Shown here: one piece after another, positions 55,734-63,690 of the stretch | Layout: every line of letters starts with the position of its first letter | How positions within the stretch are numbered: position 1 is the first letter of the stretch | Source of the DNA: Staphylococcus borealis | Lineage (GTDB): Bacteria; Bacillota; Bacilli; Staphylococcales; Staphylococcaceae | Direction of reading: 5' to 3' | Length of the DNA stretch: 64,000 bases | NCBI RefSeq assembly: GCF_001224225.1 | Contig: NZ_CUEE01000007.1 | Span: 1-64,000, forward strand | Notes under the pieces: generated by a model | Seen by the model: only the letters and a program-made list of their open reading frames with translations | Told to the model about the DNA's origin: nothing | The model's database searches: none | Program-made: the position numbers and the translations under genes

Positions 55734-55996
55734 GAGCCTGGGACATAAATAATATGATGATGCTATTTTGCAAATTCGCAGTAGCTGACTGAACTGAAAA
55801 TGCGCTTAAATCAAGCTTTTTTCAGTTCTAGTCATCCTTGCGGGGGTCGGGGCCCCAACAAAGAGAATTTCACTAAGAAATTCTACAAGCAAAGCAAGCT
55901 GGGAGTCGGGGCCCCAACACAAAAAATCACGAAAGTGATTTTACAAGCTAAGCAAGTTGGGGTTACGACGAATTTAAAAGAATTCTGTCCCACTCC
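55734..55996 (+). repeat. 150-bp structured repeat, copy F, with two tandem STAR-like units
   Basis: GAGCCTGGGACATAAATAAT begins 12 bp after pheA in the same orientation. The first hairpin is AACTGAAAA/TTTTCAGTT. Two STAR-like units follow, starting CGGGGCCCCAACA at 55848 and 55907 (period 59 bp). Unit one carries the inner hairpin GAATTTC/GAAATTC and unit two AAATCAC/GTGATTT. It ends AATTCTGTCCCACTCCC. An open frame across it is an artefact of the tandem units. Confidence 0.9.
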
Positions 55997-56021
55997 CATT
56001 TTGTCCTACTTGCAAACTGTT

Positions 56022-57104
56022 TTATTCTATATTTATTTTCCTAATTGTGATGTCCTCATCCTGATTTAAAGTCAGGTCAGCTATATCCTCTAAATGTATC
56101 GTTTGTGATGCATCATCAAACGTATTCCCTGCAATAAATACTTGCTGATGTTTTACATCATTATAACTTCTAATATGAATGGCATCTTTTTTCATTTTTC
56201 CACTAAAATGATTACTAATTACACTGAAGTTTTCACCTGCTTGAGATGGCATAACTAAGCCTGTGTTAGGGTCAGCAGCATTCTTTCCATCTTTCACACC
56301 TAAAAATCGAATACCACCTTTACAATTTTTGAATTCATTGCGTGATATAATCATGTTTTTAGCTTTAAGAGGTGTTAATGCATAATCTTCCATTCCATCA
56401 AAACAATTATCTTTAATATGCACATTGTCATAGAATTTATTATATCTACTTGTGTGCGAGCCAATCGCTCTATTCCATGGGCGCATGTGTTGGTCTTCAG
56501 AATCACCGAAATAACAATTCTCGATAACAACGTTTTTAGTAATGGTTCCATCTGTCGTGCCAAATTTAGGGAATGCACCTGGGACTTGTATATCCAATTG
56601 AATCGCTTCTGAAAATGAGCGGTCGCCATCAAAATCATTAAATCCCTTAAAATGACAGTTCTTGATATATAAGCCATTAATACCACAGGCATCTAAAGCA
56701 TGTCCACCTACGACATTTAATACCGTAACACCAATCAGTTGAATGTCTTCCGCATGTCCAATTGACATTGCAGTATTATTATACGGAAATTGACCACCAT
56801 TCATATCAAATGTTCCACCTTTAATATAAATCTGACCATTTCCTTGATATCCTTTATAAAAGCCAAAGCGATGTCCGTTTTTTAAAAGGGCATCCTTACC
56901 ACATCTTAGCAATGTGGTATCATCTTCAAGTAATAGTGTCGTTGCGCCGTAAATAATGAGTGCTTTCGAAATATGATACGTACCACTCGGTATAAACACA
57001 GTGTGTTCACCATATCTTGCTTTATTCAATGCGCGCTGTATTGCTTTCGTGTCTTTGCGTTTATTATGTCCTTTTAGTCCATAATCTTGAGCATTAATTA
57101 ACAT
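56022..57104 (-). CDS. Right-handed parallel beta-helix protein (pectate lyase-like)
   Basis: A 360-residue protein starting with the Pectate_lyase_3 N-terminal pattern ([33 protein letters not shown]) and continuing as about ten beta-helix coils, seen in repeated short patterns such as [22 protein letters not shown] and [11 protein letters not shown]. It has no signal peptide, lipobox or LPXTG motif. The fold is shared by polysaccharide lyases, glycosidases and phage tailspikes; a catalytic set cannot be fixed by reading. It is a single gene, convergent with pheA and divergent from pncA. Confidence 0.75.
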   Translation of the reverse strand: MLINAQDYGLKGHNKRKDTKAIQRALNKARYGEHTVFIPSGTYHISKALIIYGATTLLLEDDTTLLRCGKDALLKNGHRFGFYKGYQGNGQIYIKGGTFDMNGGQFPYNNTAMSIGHAEDIQLIGVTVLNVVGGHALDACGINGLYIKNCHFKGFNDFDGDRSFSEAIQLDIQVPGAFPKFGTTDGTITKNVVIENCYFGDSEDQHMRPWNRAIGSHTSRYNKFYDNVHIKDNCFDGMEDYALTPLKAKNMIISRNEFKNCKGGIRFLGVKDGKNAADPNTGLVMPSQAGENFSVISNHFSGKMKKDAIHIRSYNDVKHQQVFIAGNTFDDASQTIHLEDIADLTLNQDEDITIRKINIE

Positions 57105-57188
57105 ATCGTATCCCCTATCTCAACTTTCCAATCTTTAAATCTATAGGCTATGTACCATTTTAGAATGGGATTAGCTATAATATATGTA

Positions 57189-57210
57189 ATGATTAATGAG
57201 GTAATCATTT
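57189..57210. promoter_or_regulatory. Inverted repeat upstream of pncA
   Basis: The perfect 8-bp arms AATGATTA and TAATCATT are separated by ATGAGG, in the divergent region between the beta-helix gene and pncA. A plus-strand TATAAT at 57176-57181 lies just before it. Its position just after a -10 suggests an operator for pncA; no regulator is identified. Confidence 0.4.
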
Positions 57211-57276
57211 AATCGTTTCTATATAATTATACAATTTTTAAATACCTCAAACATTTATTCGAGAGGATGATAGCTC

Positions 57277-57837
57277 ATGACTAAAAAAGCACTTATCGTT
57301 GTAGATTATTCTTATGATTTTATTGCAGATGATGGCCGCTTAACATGTGGTAAACCTGGTCAAGATATCGAAACGTTTATCCTAAACCGTCTTGAAACGT
57401 TTCAGTCACATGACCAAGATATTTTCTTTATGATGGATTTACACTATGAAAATGATCCTTACCACCCTGAGACGCAGTTATTCCCTCCTCATAATATTGA
57501 GGGCACATCAGGGCGCGACCTGTATGGTAAGGTTAAAACATTTTATGATAATTTTAAAGAATGCGAGAATGTTCATTATCTAGATAAACGTCGCTATGAT
57601 TCTTTCTACGGTACGCCTTTAGATAGCCTATTACGTGAAAGAAATATCACAGATATTGAAATTGTAGGTGTATGTACAGATATTTGCATTCTCCATACTG
57701 CCGTATCAGCATATAATTTAGGATATCACATCACTATTCCTAAAGATGGTGTTGCTTCTTTCAATGAAAATGGTCATGTGTGGGCTTTGGGACATTTTGT
57801 AAACTCATTAGGCGCAGAGGTAGATGTTCCTAAATAA
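57277..57837 (+). CDS. pncA: Nicotinamidase
   Basis: A 186-residue isochorismatase-fold amidase that converts nicotinamide to nicotinate and ammonia. The catalytic triad is Asp10 (VVDYSYDF), Lys104 (LDKRRYDSF) and Cys137 (GVCTDICILHT); metal ligands are Asp54, His56 and His63 in MDLHYENDPYHPE. The RBS GAGAGGATG. It supplies PncB and NadE, encoded 4 kb away in the same window. Confidence 0.95.
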   Translation: MTKKALIVVDYSYDFIADDGRLTCGKPGQDIETFILNRLETFQSHDQDIFFMMDLHYENDPYHPETQLFPPHNIEGTSGRDLYGKVKTFYDNFKECENVHYLDKRRYDSFYGTPLDSLLRERNITDIEIVGVCTDICILHTAVSAYNLGYHITIPKDGVASFNENGHVWALGHFVNSLGAEVDVPK

Positions 57838-57887
57838 AACATGATAAAATAAGATGAAAAATCAAATGATAAGGGTGGATAATAACA

Positions 57888-58817
57888 ATGGCAAAAACTT
57901 ATATTTTTGGACATCAAAATCCAGATACAGATGCAATCGCATCAGCTATAATCATGGCTGATTTTGAACAATTAACTGGTAACTCTGAAGCGACGCCATA
58001 TCGCTTAGGAGATATTAATCCTGAAACTCAATATGCTTTAGATCACTTTGAAGTTAAAGCACCAGAATTATTAAGTGATAACCTAGATGGTCAAGAGGTT
58101 ATCTTAGTCGATCATAACGAATTCCAACAAAGTGCTGAAACAATTTCTGATGCTGAGATCAAACACGTTGTAGACCATCACAGAATCGCAAACTTTGAAA
58201 CTGCTTCACCACTTTGGTATCGAGCAGAACCAGTTGGTTGTACAGCTACAATTCTTTATAAAATGTATAAAGAACGTGGATTTGAAATTAAACCACACAT
58301 TGCTGGATTAATGATTTCAGCAATCATTTCTGATAGCTTATTATTTAAATCACCTACTTGTACAGATGAAGATGTAAATGCTGCTAAAGATTTAAAAGAC
58401 ATTGCAAATGTTGATTTAGATGAATATGGCTTAGATATGTTAAAAGCTGGTGCATCTACAACGGATAAATCTGCTGAAGAATTATTAGATATGGACGCTA
58501 AATCATTCAATATGGGTGACTATGTTACACGTATTGCACAAGTTAACACGGTTGACATTGACGAAGTCTTAGATCGCAAAGAAGATCTTGAAAAAGCAAT
58601 GTTAGAAACAAGTGCAAATGAAAAATACGACTTATTTGTATTAGTCGTAACTGATATTATTAATAGTGACTCTAAAATTTTAGTCGTAGGTGCTGAAAAA
58701 GACAAAGTTGGCGAAGCATTTAAAGTTCAACTAGACGATGGCATGGCATTCTTATCAGGCGTTGTCTCTCGTAAAAAACAAGTGGTACCTCAAATTACAG
58801 AAGCTTTAACTAAATAA
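57888..58817 (+). CDS. ppaC: Manganese-dependent inorganic pyrophosphatase
   Basis: A 309-residue family II pyrophosphatase with two domains. GHQNPDTDAIASA and the DHH motif (VVDHHRIANF) bind manganese; the DHHA2 end has SGVVSRKKQVVPQI. It removes pyrophosphate made by NadE, tRNA synthetases and polymerases. The RBS AAGGGTGG lies before the ATG. It is 50 bp downstream of pncA and probably cotranscribed. Confidence 0.97.
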   Translation: MAKTYIFGHQNPDTDAIASAIIMADFEQLTGNSEATPYRLGDINPETQYALDHFEVKAPELLSDNLDGQEVILVDHNEFQQSAETISDAEIKHVVDHHRIANFETASPLWYRAEPVGCTATILYKMYKERGFEIKPHIAGLMISAIISDSLLFKSPTCTDEDVNAAKDLKDIANVDLDEYGLDMLKAGASTTDKSAEELLDMDAKSFNMGDYVTRIAQVNTVDIDEVLDRKEDLEKAMLETSANEKYDLFVLVVTDIINSDSKILVVGAEKDKVGEAFKVQLDDGMAFLSGVVSRKKQVVPQITEALTK

Positions 58818-58852
58818 GACATTTAGGTATTTAATTAACCGCCTATATATGT

Positions 58853-59050
58853 AAGGCTAGGACATTATTAATTAAACAATACTACTTTGCAAATGCGCAG
58901 TAGCTAACTGAACCGAGAGGGCGTAAGCTTTTCTCGGTTTTAGTTATCTTTGCGGGCTAGACCCCAACAAAGCGCATTTCATCAAGAAATTCAACAAGCA
59001 AAGCAAGCTGGGAGCGGGTGCCGAATTTAAAAAAATTCAGTCCCGCTTCA
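58853..59050 (+). repeat. 150-bp structured repeat, copy G, divergent, with one STAR-like unit
   Basis: It follows ppaC in its orientation. The first hairpin is AACCGAGAG/TTCTCGGTT: the central T-A pair of the other copies has become C-G on both sides. A STAR-like unit begins near 58955 (GCGGGCTAGACCCCAACAA) with its core damaged. The closing hairpin ends AATTCAGTCCCGC. The remainder of 58818-59151 has no gene; the aldH ribosome site is at its end. Confidence 0.85.
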
Positions 59051-59151
59051 TTTTTATTGAAATAAATTTAGGGTATAGATATGATGAATAACATCATACA
59101 TTTTAATAAAGTTTTTTAATTTAAAAAGGAATCATTAGGAGGTATCATATA

Positions 59152-60534
59152 TTGCCGACCATCGAGCAACAATTCGAAGAGAGTAAAGCTTTTTTTAAAA
59201 CACATAAAACAAAAGATTTGAAATTTCGAAAGCATCAGTTAAAACAGTTAAGTAAAAGCATTAAAAATCATGAAAATGATTTACTTGATGCGCTTAAAAC
59301 AGATTTAGGAAAAAGTCCTGTTGAAGCCTATGCTACAGAAATTGGATTCACTTTAAAAAGTATTAAAACAGCACGTAAAGAATTGAAAAATTGGGCTAAA
59401 ACAAAACAAGTTGACACCCCTCTATTTATGTTTCCTGCAAAAAGTTATATTAAGCAGGAACCTTATGGCACAGTATTAATCATTGGTCCATTTAACTATC
59501 CAGTTCAATTGGTATTTGAACCCTTAATTGGCGCTATCGCAGCTGGAAATACAGCGCTTGTTAAGCCATCTGAATTAACACCTCATGTTGCCACAGTCAT
59601 TCGTCAAATTATTGAGGACGTGTTTACACCAGATTATATAGCTGTTGTTGAAGGAGGTATTTCTGAGACACAAACATTAATTCAACTACCTTTCGACTAT
59701 ATCTTCTTTACAGGTAGTGACAAAGTTGGTCAAATTGTATATGAAGCTGCTAGTAAAAATTTAGTCCCTGTTACGCTTGAATTAGGTGGAAAGTCTCCTG
59801 TTATTGTAGATGACACAGCCAATATCAAGGTTGCAAGTGATCGTATTAGTTTTGGTAAATTTACAAATGCTGGTCAAACATGCGTAGCACCAGACTATAT
59901 ATTAGTAAATAAGAAAGTTAAAAACGAATTGATTGAGGCGCTTAAACAAAGTATTCAAGAATTTTATGGTCATACGATTGAGGAAAGCCCTGACTTCGGT
60001 CGCATCGTCAATGATAAACATTTTAATCGCTTAAATGAATTACTTAACGTACATCAACAACATATTATTTTCGGTGGCCATACAAATGCATCAACGCGCT
60101 ATATAGAACCAACTTTATTAGATGGCATCACACCTAACTCTAAAATTATGCAGGAAGAAATTTTTGGTCCACTCTTGCCTATCATTACTTACGATGATTT
60201 CAATGAAGCAATCGATATTGTGCAAAGTAAAGCTAAACCATTGAGTCTCTATTTATTTAGTGAAGATGAGAATAGTACACACCGTGTGTTAAATGAATTA
60301 TCATTCGGCGGTGGCGCAATCAATGATACATTAATGCATTTAGCAAATCCTAAACTACCATTTGGTGGTGTAGGCATGTCTGGTATCGGTCAATATCACG
60401 GTAAATATACTTTTGAAACTTTTAGCCACAGCAAGTCATATATCTTTAAATCTACACGATTAGATTCAAGTGTAATGTATCCACCCTATAAAGGTAAATT
60501 TAAATATATTAGAACCTTTTTTAAAAATTTATAA
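59152..60534 (+). CDS. aldH: Aldehyde dehydrogenase
   Basis: A 460-residue class 3-type NAD(P)+-dependent aldehyde dehydrogenase. Catalytic Glu210 is in VTLELGGKSP and Cys244 in AGQTCVAPDY; the nucleotide loop is FTGSDKVG. A hydrophobic-basic C-terminus (YKGKFKYIRTFFKNL) may associate with the membrane, as in fatty aldehyde dehydrogenases. The start is TTG at 59152 after AGGAGG. It is transcribed alone. Confidence 0.92.
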   Translation: MPTIEQQFEESKAFFKTHKTKDLKFRKHQLKQLSKSIKNHENDLLDALKTDLGKSPVEAYATEIGFTLKSIKTARKELKNWAKTKQVDTPLFMFPAKSYIKQEPYGTVLIIGPFNYPVQLVFEPLIGAIAAGNTALVKPSELTPHVATVIRQIIEDVFTPDYIAVVEGGISETQTLIQLPFDYIFFTGSDKVGQIVYEAASKNLVPVTLELGGKSPVIVDDTANIKVASDRISFGKFTNAGQTCVAPDYILVNKKVKNELIEALKQSIQEFYGHTIEESPDFGRIVNDKHFNRLNELLNVHQQHIIFGGHTNASTRYIEPTLLDGITPNSKIMQEEIFGPLLPIITYDDFNEAIDIVQSKAKPLSLYLFSEDENSTHRVLNELSFGGGAINDTLMHLANPKLPFGGVGMSGIGQYHGKYTFETFSHSKSYIFKSTRLDSSVMYPPYKGKFKYIRTFFKNL

Positions 60535-60548
60535 ATTAATTCGAAAAG

Positions 60549-60580
60549 AAGCCACGACAATTTTAATACTGTCGTGGCGC
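60549..60580. terminator. Bidirectional terminator
   Basis: GCCACGACA and TGTCGTGGC pair perfectly with a 10-nt loop between the convergent aldH and lactonase genes; the T-run is weak, so termination is partly inferred from position. Confidence 0.6.
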
Positions 60581-60595
60581 TATTTATATAGTTTA

Positions 60596-61630
60596 TTAAA
60601 TAAAGCTAACATGTACACCCTCAGGTGCATTGTATTGATTATCTGTTGGCGTTAATTTACCTGTATGTGTATCTCTATTGAATACGGTAATGTCATAATT
60701 TCCTTCTTGATGGGCACATACTAAGTAGTCATCTGATTCAGTTATATTAAAATCTCTAGGAAATTGGTCCCCACTTTTAACAATTTCTACTGGGTTTAGT
60801 CCAGCACCATCATCTGTAATCGTGAAAACAGCAATACTATCATGACCGCGATTACTAATATATAGCGATTGTTGATCATGAGATAATCGGACAGCAGCTA
60901 GTTTAGTATCTTCATTAAAATCTTCTGGAATCGTTAAATGACGTTCTATTTCTTTAAATTCGCCATCCTCATACTTAGCAACACTTACATAATTAGATAA
61001 TTCATGAACAATATATGCATATTCGCCATTCTTATGAAAAGCAATGTGTCTAGGACCATCTTGGTCTTTAAATTGAGACACTTTATACTCTTTTAAGCCT
61101 TCACTACTATATTCATACGTGACAACACGATCAGTACCTAAATCCGTAGCTACAACGTATTTACCGTCAGGTGTTTCATTTAAATAATGGACATGTGAAT
61201 GCTCTTGGCGTTCGTGACTACCAAGTGGATAGTCGTGGTGCAATTCTTGAATTAACTTAACAATTTCACCTGTCTCTTTATTTAATTGATATATTCTAGC
61301 GATACCAGCGCCGTACACCGCTTCAAACAAGAAATTATGATCTGTGGATACTGAAATATAACAGCCTGTACCCGCTTCAGAAGCTAAGCATTTATTGATT
61401 AATGTTAGTGCACCTGAATGGTCTTTTTTAAATGCTGCTACTCCACAATGTGTCCCCTCTTTCGTAATGGCATATAAATAATCGTCGGTTTGTGCAAGGT
61501 AGGTTGATGCTTCAATTTCATAACCCGTATTAACAGCACTAATGTGACCATTATCTTCATTTAATTCGAATAAATAAATCCCTTTACCCTCTTTTTTCGT
61601 ATATGAACCGATATAACCCTTAGTTGTCAT
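60596..61630 (-). CDS. Lactonase family seven-bladed beta-propeller protein (6-phosphogluconolactonase type)
   Basis: A 344-residue YbhE-type lactonase, predicted to hydrolyse 6-phosphogluconolactone in the pentose phosphate pathway. [19 protein letters not shown] is the N-terminal blade, and [29 protein letters not shown] and [24 protein letters not shown] carry the family's conserved His, Asp and Arg. The start follows AGGAGGTATACTG. It stands alone. Confidence 0.88.
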   Translation of the reverse strand: MTTKGYIGSYTKKEGKGIYLFELNEDNGHISAVNTGYEIEASTYLAQTDDYLYAITKEGTHCGVAAFKKDHSGALTLINKCLASEAGTGCYISVSTDHNFLFEAVYGAGIARIYQLNKETGEIVKLIQELHHDYPLGSHERQEHSHVHYLNETPDGKYVVATDLGTDRVVTYEYSSEGLKEYKVSQFKDQDGPRHIAFHKNGEYAYIVHELSNYVSVAKYEDGEFKEIERHLTIPEDFNEDTKLAAVRLSHDQQSLYISNRGHDSIAVFTITDDGAGLNPVEIVKSGDQFPRDFNITESDDYLVCAHQEGNYDITVFNRDTHTGKLTPTDNQYNAPEGVHVSFI

Positions 61631-61721
61631 CAGTATACCTCCTAAGTTCTAGTTATCTTTATTTTATTAAAAGAAGGGGCACTATGACAATTATTCTTAA
61701 TCGCTCTAAACCATTAATTAA

Positions 61722-61759
61722 AAAGAAAAACCAGTAACCTCAACATTGAAGTTACTGGT
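61722..61759 (-). terminator. Terminator of the small membrane protein gene
   Basis: CCAGTAACTTCA and TTGAGGTTACTGG (minus) pair over 12 bp with a 3-nt loop, then TTTTTCTTTTT. It starts 14 bp after the small gene's stop, supporting that gene as real. Confidence 0.88.
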
Positions 61760-61772
61760 ACTATTACGCAAA

Positions 61773-61946
61773 TTACGCGTTATTACTTTCAATATCTGAA
61801 ACGATTTCTTTCGTTTTTCTTTCGATATCTTCAAAGTCTTTTTTGAAGATGTAAGCAAATGCTACAACACCTACACCAACGACTACTGATGTAATAACTA
61901 CTAAGCTTAATAAGAATTTGAATAAACCTTTAATTAAATCCCACAT
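61773..61946 (-). CDS. 57-residue single-pass membrane protein
   Basis: MWDLIKGLFKFLLSLVVITS, then VVVGVGVVAFAYIF and a charged tail ending DIESNNA: one strong transmembrane helix (residues 8-34) and a helical cytoplasmic tail (KKDFEDIERKTKEIVSDIE). AGAGGTGAAACATAC precedes the ATG and a strong terminator follows. It has no recognised family that I can name; the arrangement resembles small stress-induced membrane proteins or type I toxins, but no antisense RNA was identified. Confidence 0.75.
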   Translation of the reverse strand: MWDLIKGLFKFLLSLVVITSVVVGVGVVAFAYIFKKDFEDIERKTKEIVSDIESNNA

Positions 61947-62098
61947 GTATGTTTCACCTCTAAATAGAAATAAGTATGTTTACAATATTATATATTATCA
62001 TACTTACTGTTATCATTAAATAGATACCTTTTTTGTCTTATAATAATCATTAAAAAATGAATTTCAAAAACTTCATAAGTTTTCAATTGTACATTAGT

Positions 62099-62158
62099 TT
62101 AATACATCCACCATGCTTTTACTTTGTTATATACTTTTAAATAAGCGTCCTGAAACAT
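62099..62158 (-). CDS. Candidate 19-residue peptide ORF
   Basis: The ORF reads MFQDAYLKVYNKVKAWWMY and a stop. It has the ribosome site AAGGAGGGG at 4-5 bp, one of the best in the window, and an upstream sigma-A promoter on minus (TTGAAA 62226-62231, 18 bp, TATACT 62202-62207). A short AT hairpin (AAAACTT/AAGTTTT near 62068-62082) followed by T lies downstream. The peptide is amphipathic and aromatic-rich. It is not similar to a PSM that I recognise. Coding is likely but unproven. Confidence 0.5.
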   Translation of the reverse strand: MFQDAYLKVYNKVKAWWMY

Positions 62159-62274
62159 AGTACCCCTCCTTGTTTTTTAAATTTTTCTTGCTATCATGTT
62201 CAGTATAATAATAATTATATTAGTTTTCAATTAATGCTATTTTACAATATTTAGAATTTTCAGGAGGCCTTCTC

Positions 62275-63315
62275 ATGCAACAAGTGAAATCAGATATAAT
62301 GACGTTTAGAGGATCACATTTTGATTTAGGGGTTAAAACAGCTCAATGGCTTAAACAAACGCCTTTACTAGAAAATCGTGAGCGTGAATGGAAAAAACGT
62401 ATGCCTCGTTTTGATATAAATGTTAATGAAACTTATTCAGTTTTTCAAACATATGCACCCCAAATTTGGGAAGAAATTATGGGAATGCAAGAAGTACTGA
62501 ATCTACCTACAAAACAAATGATATTAAATTTTGCACATTATCGTTTCACAGATTTAAAAGAAAGTGGATGTACTGTATTTCAAGGTAAGGATTTTATGGT
62601 CCGTAATTATGATTATCATCCTGCCACATATGATGGAAGATACTTATTATTCCAACCTAATGACGGAGGGCTAGCGCAAATTGGACCTACGTCTAGAGTG
62701 ACAGGTCGTATGGATGGTATGAATGAAGCTGGTTTGACGATGGGCTATAACTTTATGCATCGTAAACATCCTGCAAATGGCTTTGTATGTTATATGATTG
62801 GACGCCTTGTTTTAGAATATTGCAGAGATGTAGATGATGCTGTTAAATTCTTAAACGAACTTCCACATAGAAGCTCATTTAGTTATATTTTAATGGATAA
62901 AAAGCTTAATCATGCCATCGTTGAAGTGACACCACGTTCATTTGATGTTAGATATGATAAAGTATGTACAAATCATTTCGAAGTCTTAACACATGAGAAT
63001 CGAAATTACACGAAAGAATCACGTGAACGATTAGAACGTACTATTTCTCAAACTTCACAATCCCTAGATAAACATACAGCCTTTAAATTATTTAATGATC
63101 CAAAGTTCGAAATTTACAGCAAATTATTTAGAAGTTGGTCAGGTACAATACATACTTCAATGTATGAACCACAAAACTTAACCGCTTGGATGACGTTAGG
63201 TGAAAATCAAGTCCCGACTTCAATTAATTTTCAATCATGGCTTGATGGACATGAACTGGAGATTCAGCAATTTAAAGGTCAAATTGATACCGATTTAACT
63301 TTCGCAAATTATTAA
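62275..63315 (+). CDS. C45-family autoproteolytic acyltransferase/hydrolase (Ntn)
   Basis: A 346-residue Ntn-hydrolase of the C45/6-aminopenicillanic acid acyltransferase family. The likely nucleophile after self-cleavage is Cys99 in DLKESGCTVFQGKDFMVRNYDY; ANGFVCYMIGRLVLEYC and GLTMGYNFMHRKHP fit the family. Bacterial members hydrolyse or acylate unknown amides and are also called peptidase C45. The RBS is AGGAGGCC. No signal peptide. It faces the peptide gene divergently and ends at repeat copy H. Confidence 0.8.
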   Translation: MQQVKSDIMTFRGSHFDLGVKTAQWLKQTPLLENREREWKKRMPRFDINVNETYSVFQTYAPQIWEEIMGMQEVLNLPTKQMILNFAHYRFTDLKESGCTVFQGKDFMVRNYDYHPATYDGRYLLFQPNDGGLAQIGPTSRVTGRMDGMNEAGLTMGYNFMHRKHPANGFVCYMIGRLVLEYCRDVDDAVKFLNELPHRSSFSYILMDKKLNHAIVEVTPRSFDVRYDKVCTNHFEVLTHENRNYTKESRERLERTISQTSQSLDKHTAFKLFNDPKFEIYSKLFRSWSGTIHTSMYEPQNLTAWMTLGENQVPTSINFQSWLDGHELEIQQFKGQIDTDLTFANY

Positions 63316-63319
63316 AAAA

Positions 63320-63648
63320 GAGGTTGGGAGATAAATAATATAACGAAGCTATTTTGCAAATTCGCAGTAGCTGACTGAACTGAGAAGGCGCTTAAGTCAA
63401 GCTTTTCTCAGTTCTAGTCACCCTTGCGGGGGTGGGCGGGGCCACAACACAAAAAATCACGAAAGTGATTTTACAAGCTAAGCAAGTTGGGGTTCGGGGC
63501 CCCAGCAAAGAGAATTTCATAAAGAAATTCTACAAGCAAAGCAAGCTGGGAGTCGGGGCCCCAACAAAGAGAATTTCACTAAGAAATTCTACAAGCAAGG
63601 CAAGTTGGGAGAGAGACGACGAATTTAAAAGAATTCTGTCCCACTCCC
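63320..63648 (+). repeat. 150-bp structured repeat, copy H, with three tandem STAR-like units
   Basis: GAGGTTGGGAGATAAATAAT begins 4 bp after the acyltransferase stop, same orientation. STAR-like units start at 63437, 63495 and 63554 (period 58-59 bp), with cores CGGGGCCACAACA, CGGGGCCCCAGCA and CGGGGCCCCAACA. Unit two closes with CCCAGC/GCTGGG and unit three with CCCAAC/GTTGGG, so both pair. The family's end GAATTTAAAAGAATTCTGTCCCACTCCC-like hairpin follows. Confidence 0.92.
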
Positions 63649-63656
63649 GACATGAC

Positions 63657-63690
63657 AAATGATTGCCTTTTATTATGTAGGCAATCATTT
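63657..63690. terminator. Bidirectional terminator at the right end
   Basis: AAATGATTGCC and GGCAATCATTT pair perfectly (11 bp) with a 12-nt loop, then T-rich sequence. It overlaps the last bases of the partial minus-strand gene. Confidence 0.82.

Noticed and set aside
55800-56069. Open frame of about 89 codons on plus across repeat copy F
   Set aside because: It is made of the STAR-like units read in frame, has no ribosome site, and its period follows the 59-bp DNA repeats. A similar frame exists in copy H.
57143-57152. ATAGGCTATG near pncA as a second copy of the vra palindrome core
   Set aside because: Only 10 bases are shared, the full 15-bp symmetry is lost, and the downstream genes are unrelated. 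I treat it as chance.
63437-63611. Possible CRISPR array (three spaced repeats)
   Set aside because: The units are contiguous and alike over the full 58-59 bp with no unique spacers, and there are no cas genes.
63432-63662. Open frame of 76 codons across repeat copy H
   Set aside because: Same cause as in copy F: tandem 58-59-bp units. No coding signature and no independent start site.
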